DNA from: Clostridiales bacterium
GTDB lineage: Bacteria; Bacillota; Clostridia; Oscillospirales; Oscillospiraceae
Reading direction: 5' to 3'
Length of the DNA stretch: 11,752 bases
Assembly (NCBI GenBank): GCA_021199695.1
Contig: JAJQHP010000151.1
Location: 1 to 11,752, forward strand
The translations under genes and the position numbers were made by a program. Every line of letters starts with the position of its first letter. The first letter of the stretch is position 1. Shown in pieces: positions 3,945-11,752 of this stretch. The notes below the pieces were generated by a model that was not told the DNA's origin, ran no database searches, and saw only the letters and a list, made by a program, of their open reading frames with translations.

Positions 3945-6518
3945 ATGAAGCACCTGAACAAACTGCTGGCTCTTCTGCTGGCTCTTGCCATGGTTCTGAG
4001 CATGGCGGCCTGCGGCGGCAGCACCTCCGACACTTCCACTGATGACACCGCCACCGACGACACCACCGCCACCGACGACGCAGATGCGGCTGATGAGGCC
4101 GATGACGCTGAGGAGGCCGAGGATGCCGAGGCGACCGAAGAGGTCGAGGGCTACATCCCCGTCCCCAGCGACGGCGCAAAGTACACCGTCGAGGTCACTG
4201 ACGACGGCTGGATCAAGATCGAGAACGAGGACGGCGTGACCCTTGGTATGTCCTCCACCTCCGGCGTCACCGTCATTGAGGACGACGGCTACGCCTTCAA
4301 GGACCTGAACCAGAACGGCGAGCTGGACGCCTACGAGGACTGGCGTCTGACCAGCGAGGAGCGGTCCGAGAACCTGGTCAGCCTGATGTCCGGCTCCGAG
4401 ATGGCTGCCATCCTGGCCCATGGCGGCTGGGGCAGCTTCACCACCGATCCTCTGACTGAGGATGACACCTCCTACACCTATCTGATCGCTGGTGGTCGCG
4501 GCGGCGTCACCCGTTACATCGGTTACGGCGGCGGCGCTCACGCTCAGTGGACCAACGCCATCCAGGAAGTGGCCGAGAGCTGCTGGTATGGCATCCCCGC
4601 CATGATCTCCATTGACCCCTCCAACATCTCCGGCCTGGTCGAGAGCGTCTCCCTGGCCTCCACCATGGACACCGAGCTGGCCGCTGAGATCGGCGAGGAG
4701 ACCGCTAAGGAGTACCGTGCAGCCGGCGTCACCGCCCTGCTGGGTCCCCAGGTTGATATCGCTGGTGCCACCATGGAGCGTGCCGGCGGCACCTACGGCG
4801 AAGATCCCCTGCTGACTCTGGACATCGCCACTGCCTATGTCAACGCCATGCAGTCCACCTATGACGACGACGGCACCGACCTGGGCTGGGGCAGCGAGTC
4901 TGTCTACTGCTTCGTCAAGCACTATGCCGGCGCTGGCGCAACCGAGGCCGGTCGTAACGACCACCACACCTCCGCCCGCTACGCCGTGTTCCCCGGGGAC
5001 AACCTGGAAGCACACCTGATCACCTACTTTGACGGCGTGTTCGATCTGCCCGGTCTGACCGGCTCCTCCGGCATCATGACCCAGTACTCCGTCAACGTGG
5101 ACGGCGATGGCACCCCCTACGGCGGCGTGGAGCAGTCTGGTGCTTACAACGCCTATATGTACGGCCTGCTGGACGAGTACGGCTATGACAGCCTGAAGAT
5201 CACCGACTGGGGCGTGTTCTCCTTCGCCGGTGTCTGGGGCGCTGAGGACCTGACCGAGGCCGAGCGTATCGCCTACGGCTGGGAGCAGGGCGTCGAGCTG
5301 CTGGGCGGCTACGGCACCATGGAGACCGTCGCCGAGGCCTATGACATCCTGGTGGAGAACAATGGCCAGGAGGCTGCCGATGAGATCATCAGCCACGCTG
5401 CCTACAACTACATCATTGTCATGATGAACCTGGGCATGTTCGATCAGCCCTACAACGATTCCGCCTATGCTGACTCCATCATCTCCACCGGCACCGCCAG
5501 CGAGCTGGCGATGGAGTCTCAGGAAGCTTCCGTGGTCATGATCAAGAACGATGGCACCATCAGCGAGGACGGCGCCGTCTCCGAGAAGCCCACCGTCTAT
5601 GTCCCCTATGTCTACAACACTGGCTTCAGCGTTGGCTGGATGAGCGGCGTGAGCGAGGGCACCGGTTCCTGGGAAGCCAGCATGGATCTGGACGTTCTGA
5701 GCGAGTACTTCAACGTGGTCACCGACACAGTGGGTGAGCCCACCGGCGAGGCCGATGCCGATGGCAACGCCACCTACACCTCCGAGGACATCATCCGTGC
5801 CTCCGCCGAGGAGATCGCCGCCTGCGATTACATCCTGGTGGGCATGACCGCACCCTACACCCCGTCCTATGACAGCAACTATCTGAGCGCCTGGGGCTAT
5901 CTGGAGGCCTACGCCAACGGTACCCTCGTCTCCGCAGATGACATCTGGTATCCTGTGTCCCTGCAGTATGGCGAGTACACCGCCACCACCGCCCGTGATC
6001 CTTCCATCTCCGGTATGGAGCTGGAGGACGGCACCAGAGAGAACCGCTCCTATCAGGGCAACACCGCTGCCGCCGCTGCCAACTACGGCGACCTGGAGGC
6101 TCTGGAGTATGCCGCTTCCGTGGCCGGTGACATTCCTGTGATCGTGTCCATGTGCATGGAGCGTGGAATGGTCTGGTCTGAGGTGGAGCCTCTGGCCGAC
6201 GTCATCCTGGTCTGCTACAACAAGCAGTACAATGAGGTCGTCTCTGAGATCATCCTTGGCGAGGTCGAGCCCAACGGCCTGCTGGTCTTCCAGCAGCCCT
6301 CCTCCATGGAGGCTGTCGAGGCTCAGCTGGAGGACGTGCCTCGTGACATGGACTGCTACGTGGACTCCAACGGCAACACCTATGACTTCGCCTTTGGTCT
6401 GAACTGGTCCGGCGTGATCGATGACGACCGTGTCGCCACCTATTCCGCCGATCCTCTCACCGAGGTGCAGAACATCGACTACGACGCATACGCTGCGTCC
6501 TACAGCGCGGAAGACTAA
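3945..6518 (+). CDS. Glycoside hydrolase family 3 lipoprotein (beta-glycosidase-like)
   Basis: This 857-residue protein starts with a lipoprotein signal ending at MAAC (Cys23) and an Asp/Thr/Ala/Glu-rich linker (about 24-66), so it is probably surface-anchored. FKDLNQNGELDAYEDW (118-133) is a segment often seen ahead of GH3 barrels. GH3 motifs follow: GPQVDI (267-272), YGEDP (284-288), VKHYAG (324-329), a loop with Arg337-Asn338, and ITDWG with Asp421 in the nucleophile position. ASVVMIKNDG (528-537) marks the start of the GH3 C-terminal domain. The Glu usually found before (T/S)(Y/F)GEDP is Gly282 here. The acid/base residue could not be assigned. The family hydrolyses terminal beta-glucosides, xylosides or N-acetylglucosaminides, and the substrate here is unknown. 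The ATG follows AAAGGAG. A terminator lies just downstream. Confidence 0.85.
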   Translation: MKHLNKLLALLLALAMVLSMAACGGSTSDTSTDDTATDDTTATDDADAADEADDAEEAEDAEATEEVEGYIPVPSDGAKYTVEVTDDGWIKIENEDGVTLGMSSTSGVTVIEDDGYAFKDLNQNGELDAYEDWRLTSEERSENLVSLMSGSEMAAILAHGGWGSFTTDPLTEDDTSYTYLIAGGRGGVTRYIGYGGGAHAQWTNAIQEVAESCWYGIPAMISIDPSNISGLVESVSLASTMDTELAAEIGEETAKEYRAAGVTALLGPQVDIAGATMERAGGTYGEDPLLTLDIATAYVNAMQSTYDDDGTDLGWGSESVYCFVKHYAGAGATEAGRNDHHTSARYAVFPGDNLEAHLITYFDGVFDLPGLTGSSGIMTQYSVNVDGDGTPYGGVEQSGAYNAYMYGLLDEYGYDSLKITDWGVFSFAGVWGAEDLTEAERIAYGWEQGVELLGGYGTMETVAEAYDILVENNGQEAADEIISHAAYNYIIVMMNLGMFDQPYNDSAYADSIISTGTASELAMESQEASVVMIKNDGTISEDGAVSEKPTVYVPYVYNTGFSVGWMSGVSEGTGSWEASMDLDVLSEYFNVVTDTVGEPTGEADADGNATYTSEDIIRASAEEIAACDYILVGMTAPYTPSYDSNYLSAWGYLEAYANGTLVSADDIWYPVSLQYGEYTATTARDPSISGMELEDGTRENRSYQGNTAAAAANYGDLEALEYAASVAGDIPVIVSMCMERGMVWSEVEPLADVILVCYNKQYNEVVSEIILGEVEPNGLLVFQQPSSMEAVEAQLEDVPRDMDCYVDSNGNTYDFAFGLNWSGVIDDDRVATYSADPLTEVQNIDYDAYAASYSAED

Positions 6519-6530
6519 CCCATAATCCCC

Positions 6531-6564
6531 AAAAGGGGGCGCCGCTCAGCGGCGTCCCCTTTTT
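6531..6564 (+). terminator. Intrinsic terminator after the GH3 gene
   Basis: A 15-bp stem (6531-6545 / 6549-6563, one G-T pair) with a TCA loop ends in TTTTT. It begins 12 bases after the GH3 stop codon. The A-run on the other side would also let it work in reverse. The 96 bases that follow (6565-6660) show no further element. Confidence 0.9.
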
Positions 6565-6660
6565 GCGTCAAAATCGCCGTCCCGACAGCTGCCGTTCCCG
6601 GGATTGCGGCCTGTCATCTGCCTTTTGCGCCTGTTTCCTTGGAAAATTCTAAAAATTCAC

Positions 6661-6689
6661 TTGACAAAACCCCTCTAACCCGGTATCAT
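6661..6689 (+). promoter_or_regulatory. Promoter of the ilv operon
   Basis: TTGACA (6661-6666) is separated by 17 bases from TATCAT (6684-6689). The predicted start near 6696 places the whole T-box leader in the transcript. Confidence 0.75.
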
Positions 6690-6696
6690 GATGTTT

Positions 6697-6960
6697 AATT
6701 CGTAAATGCAGTGATTGGGAAAAGTAGAGACAGGGTCGGCGGCCCAGAGAGGGCGCGTCCGCTGCAAGCGCCTGCGCCGCCTGTTTTCCAAAGTCACCCA
6801 GGAGCAGCTGACCGAACGGTTACCAGTAGGCTCAGCCGGGCGTCCTCCCGTTACAGAGGCAGTGAGTGCATGGAGTCGCTCATGGCGTTTCCATGAATTT
6901 AGGTGGTACCACGGAGTTTGCGCTTCGTCCTATGACAGAGGACGGGGCGTTTTCTTTTTC
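6697..6960 (+). promoter_or_regulatory. T-box riboswitch leader, probable valine specifier (GUC)
   Basis: This leader controls the ilv operon by sensing uncharged tRNA. The diagnostic T-box AGGTGGTACCACGG is at 6901-6914; its TGGT (6904-6907) can pair with an ACCA tRNA 3' end. Stem I features are AGTA (6723-6726), CAGAGAG (6745-6751) and GCTGCAAG (6761-6768), then AAAGTCACCCAGGAG. By the usual layout (codon, then A, then CC..GGAG) the specifier is GTC at 6793-6795, that is valine. AGTAGGCTCAGCCGG (6826-6840) and CCCGTTA (6847-6853) match the conserved linker and stem region. A terminator hairpin (6921-6930 / 6940-6949) with a T-run follows. Exact ends and the specifier phase are inferred by eye. 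Confidence 0.9.
6921..6959 (+). terminator. Terminator half of the T-box switch
   Basis: CGCTTCGTCC (6921-6930) pairs with GGACGGGGCG (6940-6949), including two G-T pairs, around a 9-base loop, followed by TTTTCTTTTT. It should form when the matching tRNA is charged. The competing antiterminator uses the T-box at 6901-6914. Confidence 0.85.
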
Positions 6961-7008
6961 CCTTTAGCTGCATACAAATTGAATTTCGCCAATGGAGGTG
7001 TCAGAGAC

Positions 7009-8640
7009 ATGACTGGAGCGCAAGCCCTGATTGAGAGCCTGAAGCGGGCCGGTGTAGAGCATATGTTCGGCTACGCAGGGGCCACCATCTGCTATGCGGT
7101 GGATGCCCTGGCCAACGCCCCCGAGATCGGCTATACCCTGGTTCGTACGGAGCAGAACGCAGGCCACATGGCCTCGGGCTATTACCGGGTGACCGGCAAG
7201 GTGGGGGTGTGCATGGTCACATCCGGGCCGGGCGCCACCAACCTGATCACCGGCATCGCCACCGCCTACATGGATTCTATCCCCATGGTGGCCATTACCG
7301 GACAGGTGCCCAGCAACCTGCTGGGGCGGGACATCTTCCAGGAGGTGGACATCACCGGCGCGGTGGCCCCCTTCTCCAAGCACAGCTATCTGGTCAAGAA
7401 CGCCGACGACATCCCCCGCATCGTGGCGGAGGCGTTCCACATCGCCTCCACCGGGCGGCCCGGCCCGGTGCTCATCGACCTGCCCAGCGACATCCAGCAG
7501 CAGGAGCTGACGCGGGAGTATCACTATCCGGAGCAGGTCTCCCTGCGCAGCTACAAGCCCAGCGTCCGGGGGAACGAGCTGCAGATCAAGCGGGTCATCG
7601 GGGCCATCGAGCAGGCCCAGCGGCCCGTCCTCTGCGCCGGCGGCGGAGTTTTCCTGGCCGACGCCCAGCAGGAGCTGACCGAGTTTGCCGAGCGGACCTG
7701 CATCCCGGTGGTCACCACCATGATGGGCCTGTCCCTGATGCCCTCCGCTCATCCCCTGAACATGGGCATGATCGGGGCTTTCGGCAGCCAAGCGGCAAAC
7801 CAGGCTCTGACCGACGCCGATCTGCTGATCATGGTGGGGTGCCGGGTGGCAGACCGGGCCATTCTCTCCCCCAGCACCCTCCAGGAGCGGACCACCATCG
7901 TCCATATCGACGTGGACCCGGCGGAAATCGGGAAGAATATGACCGCTGAGATCCCCGTGGTGGGAGATGTGAAGGTCATTCTCGGACAGCTGCTGGAGCG
8001 GGCCCAGAAGGGCGGACAGACGGAATGGCTCACCGGGCTGCAGGAGGTGCGCTACCAGGTGCGCCACCGGGAGTTTCCCAGCACCCCGGGCTATGTGTTC
8101 CCGGGACATCTGCTCCGGCAGCTCAGCCGGAAGCTGCAATGCAACGCCGCCGTGGTGGCCGACGTGGGCCAGAATCAGATCTGGGCCTGCCGACATCTCC
8201 AGCTGGAGGGGCCCCGTTTCCTCACCAGCGGCGGCCTGGGCACCATGGGCTACGCCCTGCCCGCCGCCATCGGCGTCAAGGTGGCTCAGCCCAACCGGCA
8301 GACGGTGGTGATTTGCGGCGACGGCAGCTTCCAGATGTCGTTTAACGAGCTGGCCGCTATCCGGGCGGCGGATATGGACATCAAGATCATCCTCATCCAG
8401 AACAACTATCTGGGCCTGGTGCGCCAGATCCAGGACACCCCCACCTATCCCGCCGGGCCCTTCGGCGTGGCGCTGGACGGCTCCCCGGACTTCGCCGCTC
8501 TCGCCGCCGCCTATGGCATCCCCAGCCGGGTGCTGTCGGAGGACCGGGACGTGGACGACGCGCTGGACGAGATGCTCAACACTCCGGGCAGCTTTTTGCT
8601 GATCTGCATGGTGGACCCCAAGGCCACCACCAACGACTAA
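7009..8640 (+). CDS. ilvB: Acetohydroxyacid synthase large subunit, divergent isozyme 1
   Basis: This 543-residue thiamine-diphosphate enzyme condenses pyruvate (or pyruvate with 2-oxobutyrate) in valine, leucine and isoleucine synthesis. Visible parts are the catalytic Glu48 (RTEQNAG), the long motif SGPGATNLITGIATAYMDS, QVP and GRDIFQEVDITG, and the Mg/ThDP motif with Asp438 (GDG 437-439) and Asn465-Asn466. Odd features: the usual FGYPGG is FGYAGA (20-25); the QW specificity Trp is Ile474 (RQIQ); RFDDR is RVADR (279-283); and the protein stops soon after CMVDP, lacking the C-terminal PMVPxG segment. The start at 7009 is preceded by GGAGG (7 kb-side leader excluded, because the in-frame extension to 6715 lies inside the T-box). 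Its small subunit gene follows after 12 bases. It may favour acetolactate formation, which is inference. Confidence 0.87.
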   Translation: MTGAQALIESLKRAGVEHMFGYAGATICYAVDALANAPEIGYTLVRTEQNAGHMASGYYRVTGKVGVCMVTSGPGATNLITGIATAYMDSIPMVAITGQVPSNLLGRDIFQEVDITGAVAPFSKHSYLVKNADDIPRIVAEAFHIASTGRPGPVLIDLPSDIQQQELTREYHYPEQVSLRSYKPSVRGNELQIKRVIGAIEQAQRPVLCAGGGVFLADAQQELTEFAERTCIPVVTTMMGLSLMPSAHPLNMGMIGAFGSQAANQALTDADLLIMVGCRVADRAILSPSTLQERTTIVHIDVDPAEIGKNMTAEIPVVGDVKVILGQLLERAQKGGQTEWLTGLQEVRYQVRHREFPSTPGYVFPGHLLRQLSRKLQCNAAVVADVGQNQIWACRHLQLEGPRFLTSGGLGTMGYALPAAIGVKVAQPNRQTVVICGDGSFQMSFNELAAIRAADMDIKIILIQNNYLGLVRQIQDTPTYPAGPFGVALDGSPDFAALAAAYGIPSRVLSEDRDVDDALDEMLNTPGSFLLICMVDPKATTND

Positions 8641-8652
8641 AGGAGGCCGACG

Positions 8653-9138
8653 ATGAGACAGACCATCTCCGTTCTGGTGGAGAATCAGGCCGGTGTCCTG
8701 AACCGTATCACCGGATTGTTCTCCCGCCGGGCATTTAACATTGAGTCCCTGGCGGTGGGCGTCACCGACGACCCCGCCATCTCCCGCATCACCATTATCG
8801 TGGACAGCGGCAACAGCGTAGTGGAGCAGGTCTCCAAGCAGCTCAACAAGCTCATCGAGGTCATCAAGGTCCGCACCCTGGAGGAGGACCGGCTGATCGG
8901 CCGGGAGCTGGTGCTCATCAAGGTGAACGCCACCGCCAAGACCCGGCCGGACATTATGACCATCTGCGAGCTGATGGGGGCCAAGGTGGCGGATATCTCC
9001 CCCACCTCCCTCACCCTGGAGCTGTCCGACACCCCGGACCGCATCGACACCTTTGAATCCATGCTCCGCCCCTTCTCCATTCAGGAGGTGGCCCGTACCG
9101 GGGTCATTGCCCTGCAAAAGGGCAGCGGAAAGATTTGA
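8653..9138 (+). CDS. ilvN: Acetohydroxyacid synthase small (regulatory) subunit 1
   Basis: This 161-residue protein matches the IlvH/IlvN family over its full usual length. An N-terminal ACT domain (about 3-75) opens with SVLVENQAGVLNRITGLFS, and a C-terminal ALS small-subunit domain (about 83-157) follows with VARTGVIAL near the end. By family it activates the large subunit and binds valine at the ACT dimer interface. Asn11, Gly14 and Asn29, positions tied to valine feedback in E. coli IlvH, are present with the same numbering, so valine inhibition is plausible. AAAGGAGG lies 7 bases upstream and overlaps the ilvB1 stop codon. The preceding ilvB is its likely partner. Confidence 0.92.
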   Translation: MRQTISVLVENQAGVLNRITGLFSRRAFNIESLAVGVTDDPAISRITIIVDSGNSVVEQVSKQLNKLIEVIKVRTLEEDRLIGRELVLIKVNATAKTRPDIMTICELMGAKVADISPTSLTLELSDTPDRIDTFESMLRPFSIQEVARTGVIALQKGSGKI

Positions 9139-9156
9139 GCGGGAGGAAAGAGATCA

Positions 9157-10866
9157 GTGAAAATTCGTGCCACTCAGGCCATCATGGAGTGTCTGCTGGA
9201 GCAGGAGGTGGATACCGTCTTCGGCTATCCCGGCGGTACCATCCTCAACCTCTATGACGAGCTGTACAACTATCGGGATAAGATTACCCACGTCCTCACC
9301 GCCCACGAGCAGGGCGCGTCCCACGCCGCCGACGGCTATGCCCGCTCCACCGGCAAGGTGGGGGTGTGCTTCGCCACCTCCGGACCGGGAGCCACCAACC
9401 TGACCACCGGCATCGCCACCGCCTATATGGACTCCTCTCCCGTGGTGTTCATTACCTGCAACGTCACCGAGCCGCTGCTGGGACGGGACTCCTTCCAGGA
9501 GGTGGACATCACCGGCATCGCCATGCCCATCACCAAGGCCACCTATCTGGTGCGGGACGCCCAGTCCATCCCCTCCATTATGCGCCAGGCCTTCGCCGTG
9601 GCCGCCACGGGTCGGCCCGGACCGGTGCTCATCGACTTTCTGAAGAACGTCACCGCCCCCTCTGAAATGATCGACTACGAGTTCATCCCCTGGTACGAAA
9701 ACCGCACCTGGGGCAGCGTGCGGGAGCTGAGCGAGAGCCACGGCCTCAAGGCCCCGGAGCCGGACCACGAAGACATTGACAAGCTCGTGGAGATGATCGC
9801 CCAGTCGGAGCGGCCCCTGCTCATCTGCGGCGGCGGCGTCGTCCGGGGCCGGGCACACAAGGAGTTCCGCACCTTTGCGGAGAAGCTGGACAGTCCGGTA
9901 GCCATCACCCTCATGGGCGGCGGCGGCTTCCCGGGCGGACATCCCCTGACTACCGGCATGATCGGTATGCACGGCAGCCGGGCCTCCAATGTGGCGGTGG
10001 ACCGGTGCGACCTGCTCATCGCCGTGGGCTGCCGGTTCTCCGACCGGGTGGCCCTGAACCCCAACACCTTCGCCAGCCAGGCCAAAATCGTCCACATCGA
10101 CATCGACCGGGCGGAGATCGACAAAAACGTGCTCACCGACCACCATATCGTGGGCAACGCCCGACGGGTGCTGGAGCTGCTCAACGAGCGGGTGGGCCAG
10201 TACAGCCACCCGGAGTGGAAGGAGGAGATCCTCTCCCTCCGCCGGGAACGGGAAGAGGTGGGGGAGGACGACTCCGCCCTCTCTCCCAAGCAGGTGCTGG
10301 AGACCATCCGCCGGATGGCTCCCAAGGACACCATCGTTGCCACCGACGTGGGCCAGAACCAGATGTGGACCATCCAGTATTTCCACTTCGACTATCCCGG
10401 TCAGCTGCTCACCTCCGGCGGCTTCGGCACCATGGGCTTCGGCCTGGGAGCTGCCATCGGAGCGAAGATGGCCCACCCGGACAAGGTGGTCATCCACACC
10501 ACCGGGGACGGCTGCTTCCGGATGAACTGCCACGAGCTGTCCACCGTGGAGCACTACCATCTGCCCATCATCACCGTGGTATTCAACAACGGCACGCTGG
10601 GCATGGTACGCCAGTGGCAGAACCTGATCTACGACCAGCGGTACTCCGAGACCACCCTGGACCGTGGCCCCGACTTCGTCAAGCTGGCGGAGGCCTACGG
10701 GCTCAAGGGCCGCCGGGTCACCAATGTCAGGGAGATGGAAGCGGCCATGGCCGAGGCGCTGTCCTGTGGCTGCGGCTATGTGATCGACTGTATGCTGGAC
10801 ATCGACGAGATGGTGCGGCCCATGGTTCCCGGCGGCGGCAACATCACCGATTTTCTGCTCAGCTGA
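9157..10866 (+). CDS. ilvB: Acetohydroxyacid synthase large subunit, conventional isozyme 2
   Basis: This 569-residue protein has the standard AHAS length and layout: FGYPGG (22-27), catalytic Glu51 (AHEQGASHAADGYAR), SGPGATNLTTGIATAYMDS, RFSDR (293-297, FAD-motif position), GDG (450-452), Asn477-Asn478, VRQWQ with Trp487, and the C-terminal RPMVPGGGNITDF. Trp487 occupies the position that in E. coli AHAS II (Trp464) favours 2-oxobutyrate as second substrate, so this isozyme should serve isoleucine as well as valine. One deviation is ITCNVTEPLLG where most enzymes have a QVP segment. The start is GTG (9157-9159) with GGGAGGAAAG upstream, 18 bases after ilvN1. It shares short near-identical DNA tracts with ilvB1, in keeping with paralogy. 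Confidence 0.92.
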   Translation: MKIRATQAIMECLLEQEVDTVFGYPGGTILNLYDELYNYRDKITHVLTAHEQGASHAADGYARSTGKVGVCFATSGPGATNLTTGIATAYMDSSPVVFITCNVTEPLLGRDSFQEVDITGIAMPITKATYLVRDAQSIPSIMRQAFAVAATGRPGPVLIDFLKNVTAPSEMIDYEFIPWYENRTWGSVRELSESHGLKAPEPDHEDIDKLVEMIAQSERPLLICGGGVVRGRAHKEFRTFAEKLDSPVAITLMGGGGFPGGHPLTTGMIGMHGSRASNVAVDRCDLLIAVGCRFSDRVALNPNTFASQAKIVHIDIDRAEIDKNVLTDHHIVGNARRVLELLNERVGQYSHPEWKEEILSLRREREEVGEDDSALSPKQVLETIRRMAPKDTIVATDVGQNQMWTIQYFHFDYPGQLLTSGGFGTMGFGLGAAIGAKMAHPDKVVIHTTGDGCFRMNCHELSTVEHYHLPIITVVFNNGTLGMVRQWQNLIYDQRYSETTLDRGPDFVKLAEAYGLKGRRVTNVREMEAAMAEALSCGCGYVIDCMLDIDEMVRPMVPGGGNITDFLLS

Positions 10867-10879
10867 GGGGGTGACAGGG

Positions 10880-11752
<873 letters not shown>

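Noticed and set aside
3864..5396. A 510-residue open frame on the minus strand opposite the GH3 gene.
   Set aside because: It is low-complexity Gly/Val/Ala sequence, antisense to recognised GH3 motifs, with no convincing start context.
6715..7008. In-frame N-terminal extension of IlvB1 starting inside the leader.
   Set aside because: The extension is encoded by the T-box and its terminator, shows no AHAS similarity, and a GGAGG-preceded ATG at 7009 gives a normal AHAS N-terminus.
8600..8652. Possibility that the short C-terminus of IlvB1 is caused by a frameshift.
   Set aside because: No PMVP-like sequence was noticed downstream, and the stop codon is immediately followed by an AAAGGAGG site for ilvN1, so the end looks native.
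6964..9117. A 717-residue minus-strand open frame across ilvB1 and ilvN1.
   Set aside because: It spans two genes and their junction on the other strand and has no family resemblance; it results from codon bias.
10871..10879. GTG start for IlvN2.
   Set aside because: The GTG is itself part of the AGGGGGTGA ribosome binding site, leaving no room for one upstream; ATG at 10880 is better placed.

Overview
The window looks like chromosomal DNA from a fairly GC-rich member of the Clostridia, probably an Oscillospiraceae-type gut anaerobe (Flavonifractor/Lawsonibacter-like). This rests on strong AGGAGG ribosome binding sites, a T-box leader, GntR/FCD regulators, Clostridia-style lipoproteins with long acidic linkers, and long antisense ORFs produced by GC-rich codon use. 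The taxonomic placement is inference. No mobile element, tRNA, rRNA, CRISPR array or defence system is visible.

Region 1 (1-3250, minus strand) is a tartrate or related C4-dicarboxylate utilisation locus. Two GntR-family regulators are translationally coupled through an ATGA overlap and end at a strong terminator. Downstream lies a separate unit with its own promoter: an SLC13/DASS-type anion transporter, then the start of the L(+)-tartrate dehydratase alpha subunit gene (ttdA), which runs off the left edge. The gntR promoter and the transporter promoter share the 11-base word GGATACAATAT, a likely operator for one or both regulators. The likely logic is substrate-responsive derepression of uptake and of dehydration to oxaloacetate.

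Region 2 (3251-6565, plus strand) is a surface-lipoprotein unit. A canonical promoter carries a perfect inverted repeat over its -35 box. It precedes a very acidic 118-residue lipoprotein with two DPYADPYADPY repeats. Next, after an intercistronic hairpin, is an 857-residue glycoside hydrolase family 3 lipoprotein with an acidic linker. A strong terminator closes the unit.

Region 3 (6566-11752, plus strand) is a branched-chain amino acid operon: promoter, T-box leader (specifier best read as GUC, valine), ilvB1, ilvN1, ilvB2, ilvN2 and the start of ilvC. Two complete acetohydroxyacid synthase (AHAS) large/small pairs sit in tandem. IlvB2 is a conventional AHAS with the QW specificity tryptophan. 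IlvB1 is divergent: AGA replaces PGG, Ile replaces that Trp, and the C-terminal PMVP segment is absent. It may be a pyruvate-favouring isozyme for valine and leucine synthesis, which would fit a valine T-box. IlvC would take the products of both.

Nothing here is clearly a wholly new system. The items most worth a second look are the divergent IlvB1 inside a tandem AHAS operon, the repeat-bearing acidic lipoprotein coupled to a GH3 enzyme, and the shared operator of the two-regulator tartrate locus.
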